64,000 bases of DNA from Pedobacter chinensis (GCF_003339865.1 NZ_QPKV01000003.1:248001-312000), one strand, 5' to 3'; numbered from the stretch's first letter, positions 24,045-33,195 are shown. Notes: generated by a model not told the origin, from the letters alone. Numbers and translations: made by a program.

Positions 24045-24808
24045 TGATTTACATTTTCGATGGATCTTTGCCTGGTCTTTTAACGGCTGTATTTGAATGG
24101 TTTGAAAGAAAACCCGGTCCTGTTAATCTCATGTTAACAACGGTTTTTCAACCCGATGCGTTCACTGAAGGTTTTACTGTTATCACAAATGCAGAAAAAG
24201 CCGACCGTGTTTGGGCCGGATTACAAAAGAGGTTGAAAAAAGATTGGTTGAGAAAATTTTATTGCACTTATTTATCTGAAATTCCTGATGCTTATCAACA
24301 CCTTTTTCAGTTTACCATTTATATTTTTCAAAGTGCGCCTGGTGCTCAGAGTAATTATGGCAATGATCATGTAATGGCGTTGGCAAAATATGCCAAAAGT
24401 GTGGAACGGGAAAAGCATCGCATGGAAGCTTTTATTCGTTTTCAAAAAACCGGAGATGGAATGTTTTATGCGGCCATCGATCCTGATTTTAATGTTTTAC
24501 CTTTAATCAGTAACCACTTTAAAAACAGATATGCCGACCAGCAATGGATCATTTATGACCTGAAAAGAAAATATGGCCTTTACTACGATTTACAGACCGT
24601 TGAAGAAATCACCGTTGATTTTTCAGCGGATGTGAACCAGAAAAATCCAGCCACAATATTGATGGATGAAAAAGAAGAACTTTATGCTGTTTTGTGGAAG
24701 GATTATTTCAAAAGTGCCAATATCGTTGCCCGTAAAAACACCAAACTTCACATCAAACATGTTCCGAAAAGATATTGGAAATATTTAACTGAAAAGCAAC
24801 CGGGATAA
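24044..24808 (+). CDS. TIGR03915-type DNA metabolism partner protein
   Basis: 254 residues, cytoplasmic, starts on the stop codon of the radical-SAM gene (coupled). Sequence features (IYIFDGSLPGLLTAVFEWF at the start, MEAFIRFQKT, PDFNVLPLISNHFKNRYADQ) are those of the DUF4130 / TIGR03915 family that always accompanies the radical-SAM protein. The pair is annotated as putative DNA repair or modification; the substrate lesion is not established. Confidence 0.88.
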   Translation: MIYIFDGSLPGLLTAVFEWFERKPGPVNLMLTTVFQPDAFTEGFTVITNAEKADRVWAGLQKRLKKDWLRKFYCTYLSEIPDAYQHLFQFTIYIFQSAPGAQSNYGNDHVMALAKYAKSVEREKHRMEAFIRFQKTGDGMFYAAIDPDFNVLPLISNHFKNRYADQQWIIYDLKRKYGLYYDLQTVEEITVDFSADVNQKNPATILMDEKEELYAVLWKDYFKSANIVARKNTKLHIKHVPKRYWKYLTEKQPG

Positions 24809-24842
24809 CATTGCCTTAACATAAAAAACTTTAAATTGCACC

Positions 24843-25868
24843 ATGAAATTAAGTGTGCTGGTTTTATTTACTGCGCTTGCGGTTGGAATTTCCATCGGCA
24901 TGGTCAATTTTTATTTTCAGCACAGCTGGTATTATTTGGCCATTTCTTTCGGTGTTTCTTTTTTATGCAGCTTTCTGGTTTTCTATTATTTGCTTGAAAA
25001 ATACATTTACACTAAAATTAAGCTGATTTATAAACTCATCCATAACTTAAAATTGGGTAAGGATTTAAAAGATGCGCTTGGAGAGTATGTCAGTTCAGAT
25101 CCGATTAATGATGTAGAACAAGAAGTTAAAGAGTGGGCTGGTGCAAAAAAAAGAGAAATTGATTTGTTGAAAAAGCAAGAGCAATTTCGCCGGGAATTTC
25201 TATCAAATGTTTCTCATGAGTTTAAAACACCACTTTTTGCTATCCAGGGTTATGTAGAAACGTTACAGGATTGTATTGCTGATGACCCGGAAATGGCCAT
25301 GAAGTTTCTTAAAAAAGCCGAAAATAATGTAGAGCGTTTAAGTTATCTCATTAACGATTTAGATGTGATAGCTAAGCTTGAAACAGGCGAATCGCCCATT
25401 AATTATCAGAAATTTGATTTCGTTGCACTGGCCAAAGAGGTCATGGAAAATTTAGAAGATCGGGCAAAGGCAAAAAACATTAAGCTCTTTTTTAAGGATA
25501 AATATACGGCTAACACAATGGTTAATGCTGATCGGGAGAAAATCCGCCAGGTGTTGATTAACCTGATTGTGAACAGCATTAAATACGGAATTGAAAATGG
25601 CGAAACCGCGATAAAAATATTTGAACTTCATGATCAGTTCCTCATTGAAGTTACTGATAATGGAATCGGAATTGAAGAAAAACATTTGCTTCGCTTGTTT
25701 GAGCGTTTTTATCGGATTGATAATCACCGGGCAAGAGAGGTAGGCGGCACCGGCCTCGGATTGGCCATTGTAAAGCATATTTTAGAAGCCCATCAACAAA
25801 CCATCTCTGTGAGAAGCACGCCGGGAATAGGAACTACTTTCGCTTTTACGCTTCAAAAAATAGGCTAA
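24843..25868 (+). CDS. Orphan sensor histidine kinase (PhoR-like)
   Basis: 341 residues: two transmembrane helices within the first 55 residues separated by a very short loop, a linker, then HisKA with the phosphoacceptor His in FLSNVSHEFKTPL (about residue 127) and HATPase_c (LINLIVNSIKYG, TDNGIGIEE, GGTGLGLAIVKH). No HAMP or large periplasmic sensor is apparent. No response-regulator gene is adjacent, so the partner is elsewhere. Domain order resembles PhoR-type kinases. Spacing of 34 bp to the preceding gene allows cotranscription. Confidence 0.9.
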   Translation: MKLSVLVLFTALAVGISIGMVNFYFQHSWYYLAISFGVSFLCSFLVFYYLLEKYIYTKIKLIYKLIHNLKLGKDLKDALGEYVSSDPINDVEQEVKEWAGAKKREIDLLKKQEQFRREFLSNVSHEFKTPLFAIQGYVETLQDCIADDPEMAMKFLKKAENNVERLSYLINDLDVIAKLETGESPINYQKFDFVALAKEVMENLEDRAKAKNIKLFFKDKYTANTMVNADREKIRQVLINLIVNSIKYGIENGETAIKIFELHDQFLIEVTDNGIGIEEKHLLRLFERFYRIDNHRAREVGGTGLGLAIVKHILEAHQQTISVRSTPGIGTTFAFTLQKIG

Positions 25869-25963
25869 TCCCATCCTGCTATTATTTTATAGCTAAACAA
25901 GATTTTAAGCCATGCAACGAGATTTTCAATTCTATTGTAAACATTGAAACAAAACGTGCCAAT

Positions 25964-25995
25964 TTGTCACTTTTAATTTTATTTGTGTATTTTTG
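25964..25995 (+). promoter_or_regulatory. Bacteroidota-type promoter of the miaB operon
   Basis: TTG at 25964-25966, 21-bp spacer, TATTTTTG at 25988-25995 followed by C: consensus TTG / TAnnTTTG. The predicted start of transcription is about 18 bp before the miaB ATG. Confidence 0.7.
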
Positions 25996-26019
25996 CAATC
26001 CCCAAAATCTTTTTAAAGA

Positions 26020-27435
26020 ATGATTGATTTACAAGTACAGGATAAAACGCATGATGAAGCAAGACAAGGTGAAGCTTTGATTTTAGATGCACCCGTTAAA
26101 GCAGATGCCCGCAAATTATATATTGAAAGTTATGGCTGTGCGATGAACTTTGCTGATAGCGAAATCGTTGCCTCTATTCTATCAGAAACAGGATTTGAAA
26201 CTACCGGCGATTATCATCAGGCAGATGTGATTTTCATTAATACTTGTTCTATTCGCGAAAATGCAGAAACCAGGGTTAGAAATCGTCTTTCGCAATTTGG
26301 GGTAGAAAAACGCCGCAATCCAAAGTTAATTGTTGGTGTTTTAGGCTGTATGGCAGAGCGTTTAAAATCTAAGTTTTTAGAAGAAGAACGTTTGGTTGAT
26401 GTAGTGGTTGGACCAGATGCTTACCGCGATTTACCTAATTTAATTGAGCAGGTAGAAAGTGGGCATAAAGCCGTTAACGTATTATTATCTCGTGAGGAAA
26501 CCTATGCAGATATTAGTCCGGTTCGTTTAAACAGCAACGGCATCACCGCTTTCATTTCCATTACGCGTGGTTGCAATAACATGTGTTCATTCTGCGTAGT
26601 GCCATTTACCCGCGGTCGTGAGCGTAGTCGTGATGCACATTCTATTGTTGAAGAAGCAAAAACATTATTTGAAGCAGGTTATCGTGAGGTTACACTTTTA
26701 GGACAAAACGTAGATTCATATACCTGGACTTCTGAAGACGGAACCGAAACCGTAAATTTCGCTCAACTTTTAGAGCAAACGGCATTGGTAAATCCAGCTT
26801 TAAGAGTTCGTTTCTCTACTTCGCATCCAAAAGATATTACAGACGAAGTTTTACATACCATCGCTAAATACGACAACATTTGCAATTATATTCATTTACC
26901 TGTTCAATCAGGCAATACGCGGGTTTTAGAGTTAATGAACAGAACTTATACCCGTGAATGGTATATAAACCGTATTGATGCCATTCGCCGTATTATTCCT
27001 GGCTGTGCAATTTCAACAGATATTATCGCCGGTTTCTGTACAGAAACGGAAGAAGAACACCAGGAAACCTTGAGTATGATGGATTACGTTCAATATGATT
27101 TTGCGTATAACTTCACTTATTCGGAAAGACCAGGAACTTTGGCCGCACGTAAATTAGCAGATGATATTCCGGAGGATGTTAAAAAACGTCGTTTAGCTGA
27201 AATTTTAGCAAAACAACAGGCGCACTCTTTAATGCGCTTACAAGAATGGGTTGGCAAAACCATCCGAGTGTTAATAGAAGGCACTTCAAAAAAATCAGAT
27301 CAGGATTACTGTGGTCGGGGAGATAGTGGTGCAATGGCAATTTTTCCGGCCGTTGAGGGCGTTAAGCCTGGCGAATATGCCAACGTATATATCGAAAGAT
27401 GTACATCTGCTACGCTAATTGGAAAAATTGTTTAA
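26020..27435 (+). CDS. miaB: tRNA-2-methylthio-N6-dimethylallyladenosine synthase
   Basis: 471-residue methylthiotransferase modifying A37 of tRNAs that read UNN codons. The N-terminal MTTase domain has Cys40, Cys76 and Cys110; the radical-SAM domain has Cys185-x3-Cys189-x2-Cys192; the C-terminal TRAM domain follows (about 405-470). The first 30 residues are an extension common in Bacteroidota. First gene of the miaB / sigma-54 regulator / lptE / hypothetical / secG series. Confidence 0.97.
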   Translation: MIDLQVQDKTHDEARQGEALILDAPVKADARKLYIESYGCAMNFADSEIVASILSETGFETTGDYHQADVIFINTCSIRENAETRVRNRLSQFGVEKRRNPKLIVGVLGCMAERLKSKFLEEERLVDVVVGPDAYRDLPNLIEQVESGHKAVNVLLSREETYADISPVRLNSNGITAFISITRGCNNMCSFCVVPFTRGRERSRDAHSIVEEAKTLFEAGYREVTLLGQNVDSYTWTSEDGTETVNFAQLLEQTALVNPALRVRFSTSHPKDITDEVLHTIAKYDNICNYIHLPVQSGNTRVLELMNRTYTREWYINRIDAIRRIIPGCAISTDIIAGFCTETEEEHQETLSMMDYVQYDFAYNFTYSERPGTLAARKLADDIPEDVKKRRLAEILAKQQAHSLMRLQEWVGKTIRVLIEGTSKKSDQDYCGRGDSGAMAIFPAVEGVKPGEYANVYIERCTSATLIGKIV

Positions 27436-27466
27436 AAGGTAGAAGGCTTTAAAATCAATCGCTAAA

Positions 27467-27499
27467 CTTAGCTGCTCTTAGCTGTCTTAGGTGGTAAAA
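27467..27499 (+). repeat. Short AGGTGGTAAAA repeat, copy 1
   Basis: A 33-bp motif (CTTAGCTG...GTCTTAGGTGGTAAAA) in the gap before the sigma-54 regulator. Similar copies occur at 32147-32179 (+), 50232-50264 (-), and within the array at 50.2-50.9 kb. Confidence 0.55.
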
Positions 27500-27534
27500 T
27501 GAAACCGCAAACTGAAAAATTGGATACTTAAAGA

Positions 27535-28776
27535 ATGGATACACAAAATATTAAACAACGATTCGGGATTATCGGCAATTCGCCATTACTTAATCGTGCT
27601 ATAGATATTGCAAGTCAGGTTGCGCCAACCGATATGTCGGTATTAATTACAGGCGAAAGTGGAAGTGGGAAAGAGGTTTTTTCTCAAATCATACATCAAA
27701 TGAGTGTCCGCAAACATGGTGCTTTTATAGCAGTAAACTGTGGTGCCATTCCTGAAGGAACAATAGATTCAGAGCTTTTTGGCCATGAAAAAGGCTCTTT
27801 CACGGGAGCGCATGAAGCCCGTAAAGGTTACTTCGAGGTAGCGAACGGCGGAACAATTTTTTTAGATGAAGTTGCAGAATTACCTTTAGGCACGCAGGCC
27901 CGTTTACTGAGAATTTTAGAAAGTGGAGAATATCTGCGTGTGGGTTCATCAAAAGTTCAGAAAACTGATGTTCGCATTATTGCAGCCACCAACGTTGATG
28001 TTTACAACCGTGTTAAAAATGGAAAATTCCGTGAAGATTTGTACTACCGGTTAAACACAGTTCCATTACGTATCCCTGCTTTACATGAGCGTAAGGAAGA
28101 TATCTATTTACTGTTCCGAAAATTCGCAGCTGACTTTAGTGACAAATACCGTAGCCCTGCATTACACCTGGAGCCTGATGCGATACAAATTTTAACCAAT
28201 TATAGCTGGCCCGGAAATGTTCGCCAATTGAAAAATATTGCAGAACAGATTTGTGTTTTGGAGAAAGACCGCAACGTTACCGCCCAGGCCATTTTAAATT
28301 ACATTCCAAATGAAGCCGGAAGTAATTTACCAATGACCATCAATTCACAATCAAAAGAGGATTTTACTGAAAGGGATATTCTTTATAAAGTTCTTTTTGA
28401 TATGAAGAAAGATATGGTCGAACTTAAGAAACTGGTTGCTGAAATCATTCAGCATGGAGGTAATACCGCTACTGTTTTAGCAGATAACCCACAATATATC
28501 AACCAACTTTACAGAGATGTAGAGTTGCCCGCGGGGCAGGAACACGCCTTTACCATTCAACAACCTACACCAAACAGTAATATCAGCAATAACAATTCAG
28601 ATTATTTTGCCCATGAAGCAGAAGAGGTTGAAGAATCCCTTTCGCTTGTTGATAAAGAATCCGATTTAATAAAGAAAGCCCTAAAAAAACACAAAGGTAA
28701 GCGGAAGTTCGCAGCTCAGGAGCTCGGAATATCTGAACGTACACTTTACAGAAAAATTAAAGAGCTTAATTTATAA
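27535..28776 (+). CDS. Sigma-54-dependent transcriptional activator
   Basis: 413 residues without an N-terminal receiver or sensor domain: the AAA+ module starts almost at once (Walker A GESGSGKE at about 40-47, GSFTGA loop at 87-92, Walker B around 107-113, WPGNVRQL near 232) and a Fis-type helix-turn-helix closes the protein (AAQELGISERTLYRKI). The GAFTGA loop contacts RpoN. The lack of a sensory domain implies control by abundance or by a partner. A gap of 99 bp after miaB carries the short repeat. Confidence 0.93.
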   Translation: MDTQNIKQRFGIIGNSPLLNRAIDIASQVAPTDMSVLITGESGSGKEVFSQIIHQMSVRKHGAFIAVNCGAIPEGTIDSELFGHEKGSFTGAHEARKGYFEVANGGTIFLDEVAELPLGTQARLLRILESGEYLRVGSSKVQKTDVRIIAATNVDVYNRVKNGKFREDLYYRLNTVPLRIPALHERKEDIYLLFRKFAADFSDKYRSPALHLEPDAIQILTNYSWPGNVRQLKNIAEQICVLEKDRNVTAQAILNYIPNEAGSNLPMTINSQSKEDFTERDILYKVLFDMKKDMVELKKLVAEIIQHGGNTATVLADNPQYINQLYRDVELPAGQEHAFTIQQPTPNSNISNNNSDYFAHEAEEVEESLSLVDKESDLIKKALKKHKGKRKFAAQELGISERTLYRKIKELNL

Positions 28777-28810
28777 TACGTAGGATTCGCAAAACAACAT
28801 TAAAACACTT

Positions 28811-29317
28811 ATGAAAGTTAAAATATTCGCTTTATTTCTAATTGCTGCGCTAACCTCTTGTTCTTACAAATTTAGCGGGGCATCAACAGAAGGATTAAAA
28901 ACAGTGGTTGTGCGTACTTTTGAAAACAATGCGCCGCTTGTTGTGCCTAACTTAAATAATCAATTTACCGAAGCATTAAAAACAAGAATTCGTAATCAAA
29001 CAAATTTAAGCATAACAACTACCGAAGGAGATGCTGTTTTTGAAGGTAGAATAACCGGATATGATATTAAACCAGTTGCACTTCAATCAAGCTCCACCCC
29101 AACAGCCGGAGCCAATCGTTTAACTGTAACCGTTTCAGTAAAATACACCAATAATACCACAGGGAAAGAAAAAGAAAGCTTTGAAGAAAGTTTTACCAAA
29201 TATTTCGATTTTCCTTTAAATGGAGCATCTATACAGGCTGCATTACCCAATGCACTGGATCAGATCAATAAGCAATTAACTGAAGATATTTTCAACAGGG
29301 CATTTGCACAATGGTAA
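28811..29317 (+). CDS. lptE: LPS assembly lipoprotein LptE
   Basis: 168-residue lipoprotein: signal peptide with lipobox LTSC (Cys about residue 17), followed by YKFSGAS and a beta-rich domain. Partners LptD to insert LPS into the outer membrane. The short size and the position between a sigma-54 regulator and secG are typical for the Bacteroidota LptE-like family. The sequence is weakly conserved with the proteobacterial protein, so context matters for the call. Confidence 0.85.
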   Translation: MKVKIFALFLIAALTSCSYKFSGASTEGLKTVVVRTFENNAPLVVPNLNNQFTEALKTRIRNQTNLSITTTEGDAVFEGRITGYDIKPVALQSSSTPTAGANRLTVTVSVKYTNNTTGKEKESFEESFTKYFDFPLNGASIQAALPNALDQINKQLTEDIFNRAFAQW

Positions 29318-29403
29318 ATTTCTGTTAATTCAAAAATCACAGACTTAGAATCTTTTTCAAAAAAACCGCCTACATTTTTTAACTTAGCGGCAAAGCATCA
29401 ATA

Positions 29404-30450
29404 ATGGATAACAAACAGCTACTGGCAGATTTACTTGCACAACCTGGAAAGGTTGAGTCAGCTCATATATCCATGCTGAAGGAAATGGCAGAACAATTTC
29501 CCTATGCGCAACCGATTCATCTGCTGTTGGCAAAAGCCGGGGCTGCTTTTGTTCCCAAAGCTGCGTTATACACCCAGGGAAATGTTTTATTTCACATCTT
29601 GAATATCGTTCCAATACAAAACGAAGCTGAAGAAACAGCTATTCTAGATATCCGGATTGAGGAAGAATTTACCCCGGAACATGAGGTTTTCGATGAGATT
29701 GGGGAAATTGATGCCCAATCTGTACCAAAGGTTGTTAAACCTGTTGAGATTGAAACACCAAATCATTTACCAGGCGTTGATAGTCATCTTTTAGATTTAC
29801 CTACCAACGAAAATGACTTTATTGAAAGCGTTGCAGCAACTGATTTCTTTGCATTTGAACAGAAATTAAGTACCGATGTAGCAGAAGCTCCGCAAATTGA
29901 AACTGTTGTCCCTGATGAACCTGAAATACATCGGATTTCTAAGTATGATGATGATCAGTTGCCTTATACTTTTTTATGGTGGTTGGCTAAAACCAGAAAA
30001 GAACATGAGCAGATTTTTCAACCTTATGCTCAACCAAAACCAGCAATAAGAAAACAACAAACTGGTCAGCAACAGGAAAGAGCGGAATTTCAGCAACAAT
30101 ATGTGGAACACATTTTTCACATTCAAACGCCTTTTGAGGTGGCAGACCATTTAGCTGAATATCCTGCTGCTGAAGTTAAAGATGCAAAAGGTGCTGAAAT
30201 TATTGAGAAGTTTCTTAAAGAAGATCCCACAATAAAACCGCCCAAACCTGAGCAAATTGATAATGAAAATAAAGCTAAAAAAAGCGCAGAAGATCATTAC
30301 GACCTGGTTTCAGAAACTTTAGCCAAAATTTATATCGAGCAAATGCTTTATCACAAAGCCATAGATACTTATAAAAAATTAAGTTTGAAATATCCAGAAA
30401 AAAGCCGTTACTTTGCCGACCTTATCCAATCTATAGAAAAGAAATTTTAA
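29404..30450 (+). CDS. Conserved hypothetical protein with C-terminal TPR-like helices
   Basis: 348 residues, no signal peptide or membrane segment. The N-terminal 70 residues are helical (LLADLLAQPGKVESAH), the middle is long, acidic and low complexity, and the end has a TPR-like pair (SETLAKIYIEQMLYHKAIDTYKKL followed by PEKSRYF). Always in this neighbourhood in related genomes as far as I recall; function unknown. It lies 14 bp upstream of secG, so cotranscription is likely. Confidence 0.8.
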   Translation: MDNKQLLADLLAQPGKVESAHISMLKEMAEQFPYAQPIHLLLAKAGAAFVPKAALYTQGNVLFHILNIVPIQNEAEETAILDIRIEEEFTPEHEVFDEIGEIDAQSVPKVVKPVEIETPNHLPGVDSHLLDLPTNENDFIESVAATDFFAFEQKLSTDVAEAPQIETVVPDEPEIHRISKYDDDQLPYTFLWWLAKTRKEHEQIFQPYAQPKPAIRKQQTGQQQERAEFQQQYVEHIFHIQTPFEVADHLAEYPAAEVKDAKGAEIIEKFLKEDPTIKPPKPEQIDNENKAKKSAEDHYDLVSETLAKIYIEQMLYHKAIDTYKKLSLKYPEKSRYFADLIQSIEKKF

Positions 30451-30464
30451 AATATAATATTACG

Positions 30465-30821
30465 ATGGTAACCTTTTTAATCATTTTATTAATTGTTGTG
30501 TGTATAGCTTTAGGCCTGTTTGTATTAATACAAAACCCTAAAGGTGGTGGTTTAGCAACAGGCGGTGGCACAAGCAATATGTTTGGCGTTCAACGTACGG
30601 GCGATGTTTTAGAAAAAGGATCGTGGATTTTATTAGCACTAATTGTTGTTTTAACATTAGGCATTACTACCATTACTAAAAATGGCGGTGGTGCTACTGC
30701 TGTAGGAAATTCAGCTATTCAGGAGCGTTTAGATAAAACACCTTCACCATCTCCACTTGGCGGATCATTAAACAACACAGCTCCGGCTAAACCTGCAACA
30801 ACAGATACAACTAAAAAATAG
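30465..30821 (+). CDS. secG: Preprotein translocase subunit SecG
   Basis: 118 residues with two transmembrane helices (about 2-22 and 52-74) separated by the conserved cytoplasmic loop LIQNPKGGGLATGGGTSNMFG, quoted here only as NPKGGGLATGGG. The C-terminus (TPSPSPLGG... DTTKK) is Pro/Thr-rich, as in Bacteroidota SecG. Part of SecYEG in the inner membrane. Followed by a strong terminator. Confidence 0.95.
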   Translation: MVTFLIILLIVVCIALGLFVLIQNPKGGGLATGGGTSNMFGVQRTGDVLEKGSWILLALIVVLTLGITTITKNGGGATAVGNSAIQERLDKTPSPSPLGGSLNNTAPAKPATTDTTKK

Positions 30822-30843
30822 TTAAATGCTGAAGCATTCAAAA

Positions 30844-30875
30844 AAGCTTTCCTCAAAAAGGAGAGCTTTTTTTTT
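30844..30875 (+). terminator. Terminator of the miaB-secG operon
   Basis: Ten-pair stem AAGCTTTCCT / AGGAGAGCTT (one G-U pair) with a 5-base loop and a run of nine T (30867-30875), 22 bp past the secG stop. Confidence 0.85.
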
Positions 30876-31000
30876 GCCGGTAAATAGCCCTTTCAGAGTA
30901 ATGAGTTTCCAAACCATTGCTACGCCTTTTCGAAAAAAAAGAAAAAAATTTAGAGTAATATTGAATCTCATCCGTTTACTGGTTTACAAAGCAACAAATA

Positions 31001-31552
31001 GTGCCGACAAACGAACCGCAAAATATCATTTCAACTGTTTCCAATTATGGAAAACGCTTATTCAGCTTCATTCGGGGCAGGGTAAACACAGATGAGGATG
31101 CAGAAGATATTTTACAAGACGTTTGGTATCAACTGAGTAACCAACCCGAGGCGAATGCAATTGAACAAATAAGCGGATGGTTGTATCGTGTTGCCAGAAA
31201 TAAAATCACAGATAAATATCGAAAACAGAAAGATGAACATCTGGAAGATTTAAGTTTTGAAGGCGAAGACGGAGAAATTAATTTCAAAGAGATTTTATTG
31301 GCCGACGCTTATTCGCCCGAAGAAGAAGGTTTAAAAAAGCTTTTTTGGGATCAACTATTCCTCGCGCTGGAAGAATTACCTGAAAATCAACGCTACGTTT
31401 TTGTTCAGAATGAACTTGAAGAACGAACTTTTCAAGAACTGGCAGATGAAACAGGAGAAAACATTAAAACATTAATATCAAGAAAGGGTTATGCAGTAAA
31501 ACACCTGCGTAGCCGTTTACAAAATTTATATCAGGAATTTATTAACTATTAA
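31001..31552 (+). CDS. ECF-type RNA polymerase sigma factor
   Basis: 183 residues beginning at a GTG (MPTNEPQNI). Region 2 is seen in DAEDILQDVWYQLSN and ISGWLYRVARNKITD, region 4 in LEELPENQRYVFVQNELE and FQELADETGENIKTLISR (helix-turn-helix). No anti-sigma with a zinc motif is adjacent; the next gene is a small two-helix membrane protein that could sequester it (inference). Gap of 125 bp after the secG terminator. Confidence 0.92.
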   Translation: MPTNEPQNIISTVSNYGKRLFSFIRGRVNTDEDAEDILQDVWYQLSNQPEANAIEQISGWLYRVARNKITDKYRKQKDEHLEDLSFEGEDGEINFKEILLADAYSPEEEGLKKLFWDQLFLALEELPENQRYVFVQNELEERTFQELADETGENIKTLISRKGYAVKHLRSRLQNLYQEFINY

Positions 31553-31563
31553 ATTAGCAGGCA

Positions 31564-31905
31564 ATGAGAAATGGGAAATTTAATCGAGGCTGGAAATTTG
31601 TTTTCTTTCTACCAATTGCAGCATTAATTATTGCAATATTGGGTTATGTGGTTATGTTTTTATGGAATTGGATTTTGCCGGAAGTGGCCCACGCTGGGCG
31701 ACTAAATTTTTGGCAAGCACTGGGTTTGTTGATTTTATGCCGGTTGCTATTTGGTAATTTTAAAAAAGGCGGCGGCCAACATTTTAAAGAAAGAGCCAGA
31801 GGAATGCGTGAGAAATGGCAAAACATGAACGAGGAAGAAAGAGCCAGATTTAAAGAAGAATACAAAAGGCGATGTGGTGGATGGGGACATAGGAACAAAG
31901 AATAA
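31564..31905 (+). CDS. Small two-helix membrane protein next to the ECF sigma gene
   Basis: 113 residues: two transmembrane segments (about 11-33 and 46-63), then a basic, charged tail (KERARGMREKWQNMNEEERARFKEEYKRR). The tail is helical, with a short EERARF motif recalling sensors that have a Spy/RseA-like helical tail. Eleven bp separate it from the sigma gene, so it is likely to be in the same transcript. Candidate membrane anti-sigma, unproven. Confidence 0.7.
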   Translation: MRNGKFNRGWKFVFFLPIAALIIAILGYVVMFLWNWILPEVAHAGRLNFWQALGLLILCRLLFGNFKKGGGQHFKERARGMREKWQNMNEEERARFKEEYKRRCGGWGHRNKE

Positions 31906-31910
31906 TTTAA

Positions 31911-31939
31911 AGCCAGCTTCAAAAAAGCTGGCTTTTTTT
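31911..31939 (+). terminator. Terminator of the ECF sigma operon
   Basis: Perfect nine-pair stem AGCCAGCTT / AAGCTGGCT with a short A-rich loop and T7 tail, five bp past the stop. Confidence 0.88.
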
Positions 31940-32243
31940 GTATACCCGTTGTGAATTTAACAAGAATGGTCGTTTTCCTGAACCTGTTTCAGGATCTAAA
32001 TAGCGGGAAAGATGCTGATCACGAAGTGGCTACAATTAATACTTGCTGTTGTAAAATGAATGATGAGTGTACTATTTGGGTGCAGATAAAGACAAGTTCA
32101 GCAATCTTTTTTGCCTTGCTGTCCTTGTTTTACCAGAAGGCGGCTACTCAGATGTTCTTAGCCGTCTTAGGTGGTAAAAAAATTCAAATTATTTAAAGTA
32201 AAAATAAAATCCCTTCGTCTACCCTATTAAATAACAAGAAATC
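31940..32243. other. Gene-free spacer with repeat fragments
   Basis: No convincing gene. It holds CCTGTTTCAGGATCT-type and AGGTGGTAAAA-type repeat fragments (copy at 32147-32179). The following small-protein operon begins at 32244 with no strong promoter box visible. Confidence 0.4.
32147..32179 (+). repeat. Short AGGTGGTAAAA repeat, copy 2
   Basis: Same motif as at 27467-27499, here CTCAGATGTTCTTAGCC followed by GTCTTAGGTGGTAAAA. Confidence 0.5.
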
Positions 32244-32528
32244 ATGAAACAGATATTAAAAACCATAACATTCGGAATCATACTTGGTGCAACTGCTTTC
32301 TTCATCCCTTTTATATTCAAATTTATATTAGCCTTAATGATAATCGGATTTGTATTTAAAATGATTTTAGGAGGCGGAAGACGTCGTCACTTTGCCAACC
32401 GATTTGAAGGATTTGATCATAATTATTCACCGATAGTTCCAATTGACAATCAATGGTACAAACCAACAGTACAAGGTAACGGATCAGTTAATCAAATCAA
32501 CATCAATTATAATCATGAGAGCATTTAG
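32244..32528 (+). CDS. Small membrane protein of unknown function
   Basis: 94 residues: two adjacent hydrophobic stretches in the first 45 (FGIILGATAFFIPFIF and FILALMIIGFVFKMIL), a glycine/arginine turn (GGGRRRH) and a polar Asn-rich tail. Overlaps the next gene by 14 bp. Not assigned to a family; it belongs to a four-gene small-protein operon ending with Hsp20. Confidence 0.7.
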   Translation: MKQILKTITFGIILGATAFFIPFIFKFILALMIIGFVFKMILGGGRRRHFANRFEGFDHNYSPIVPIDNQWYKPTVQGNGSVNQININYNHESI

Positions 32529-32751
32529 AATATTATTAGCACTGGCTGTTGCAGGCGCAACTTTTTATAGCTTAAATGTCTTGGCCGTTCAGTACGGGCA
32601 TCGCGATCGGCTGGACTTCAGGAACAGGCATTACCATGAAAATGATTGCGAACAAGCACATTACCGAAATCATGGCTTTAACCACCATAATAAAAAATCG
32701 GTTGATACCATCATCACTCCGATTGATAGTACAAACAAAATAAACAACTAA
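32515..32751 (+). CDS. Small exported histidine-rich protein
   Basis: 78 residues from the ATG at 32515 (an in-frame ATG 24 codons earlier lies inside the previous gene). A signal-peptide-like start (MRAFRILLALAVAGATFYSLN) is followed by a short His-rich mature part (RHYHENDCEQAHYRNHGFNHH) with one Cys, which could bind metal. Not recognised. Overlap with the previous gene by 14 bp points to coupled translation. Confidence 0.65.
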   Translation: MRAFRILLALAVAGATFYSLNVLAVQYGHRDRLDFRNRHYHENDCEQAHYRNHGFNHHNKKSVDTIITPIDSTNKINN

Positions 32752-32755
32752 GTAA

Positions 32756-33142
32756 ATGTCACAGGTTTTAGTTTTAAGCAATCCATCTCCAGGCGATGTG
32801 AAGCCAATTTTGGGCTTGGCGAGTGAATTAATTACCCGCGGAGAGAAAGTTACTTTCTTTAGTTCTGATGAATTCAAAACACCAATAGAAAATATTGGTG
32901 CCGAGTTTAAAGCTTATACTCAAGATTTGAGTGTTTTCAAAAAGGAAGAAAATGACGATGAAAAGCCCAAATCCGGATTAATCAGTGCATTACTGGAACC
33001 AATGAAGTTTATTGATGACATTATGGTACAGATAAGAGGTTTGAAATTCGATTACGCCGTTTTATCGCCATCCTATCCTTATGCAAACATCATTACGCAA
33101 TTACTGGGTATTTCGAGAACCCAGCAAATCATCTCGGATTAA
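32756..33142 (+). CDS. Isolated N-terminal glycosyltransferase (MGT/GT1) domain
   Basis: 128 residues that look like the N-terminal quarter of a macrolide-type GT1 glycosyltransferase: SNPSPGDVKPILGLASEL, then VTFFSSDEFKTPIENIGAEFKAY. Full enzymes are about 400 residues with the UDP-sugar site in the C-terminal domain; here a stop follows and no continuation is found in any nearby frame. It may be a remnant or a small protein of independent use. Fits the operon with the upstream His-rich protein (4-bp gap) and Hsp20. Confidence 0.6.
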   Translation: MSQVLVLSNPSPGDVKPILGLASELITRGEKVTFFSSDEFKTPIENIGAEFKAYTQDLSVFKKEENDDEKPKSGLISALLEPMKFIDDIMVQIRGLKFDYAVLSPSYPYANIITQLLGISRTQQIISD

Positions 33143-33195
33143 ATATTGGCCAGGCCGATGAATTAACAAATTAATAACAATTAGAAATTAACACC

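Noticed and set aside
30826-31095. 89-residue plus-strand frame after secG
   Set aside because: Covers the secG terminator and the start of the ECF sigma gene in another frame; basic, non-protein-like composition.
31951-32196. 81-residue frame in the spacer after the ECF operon
   Set aside because: Composed of intergenic repeat fragments including the AGGTGGTAAAA motif.
31001-33142. Biosynthetic gene cluster around the glycosyltransferase-like gene
   Set aside because: The protein is only an N-terminal domain and no other sugar or polyketide genes are nearby.
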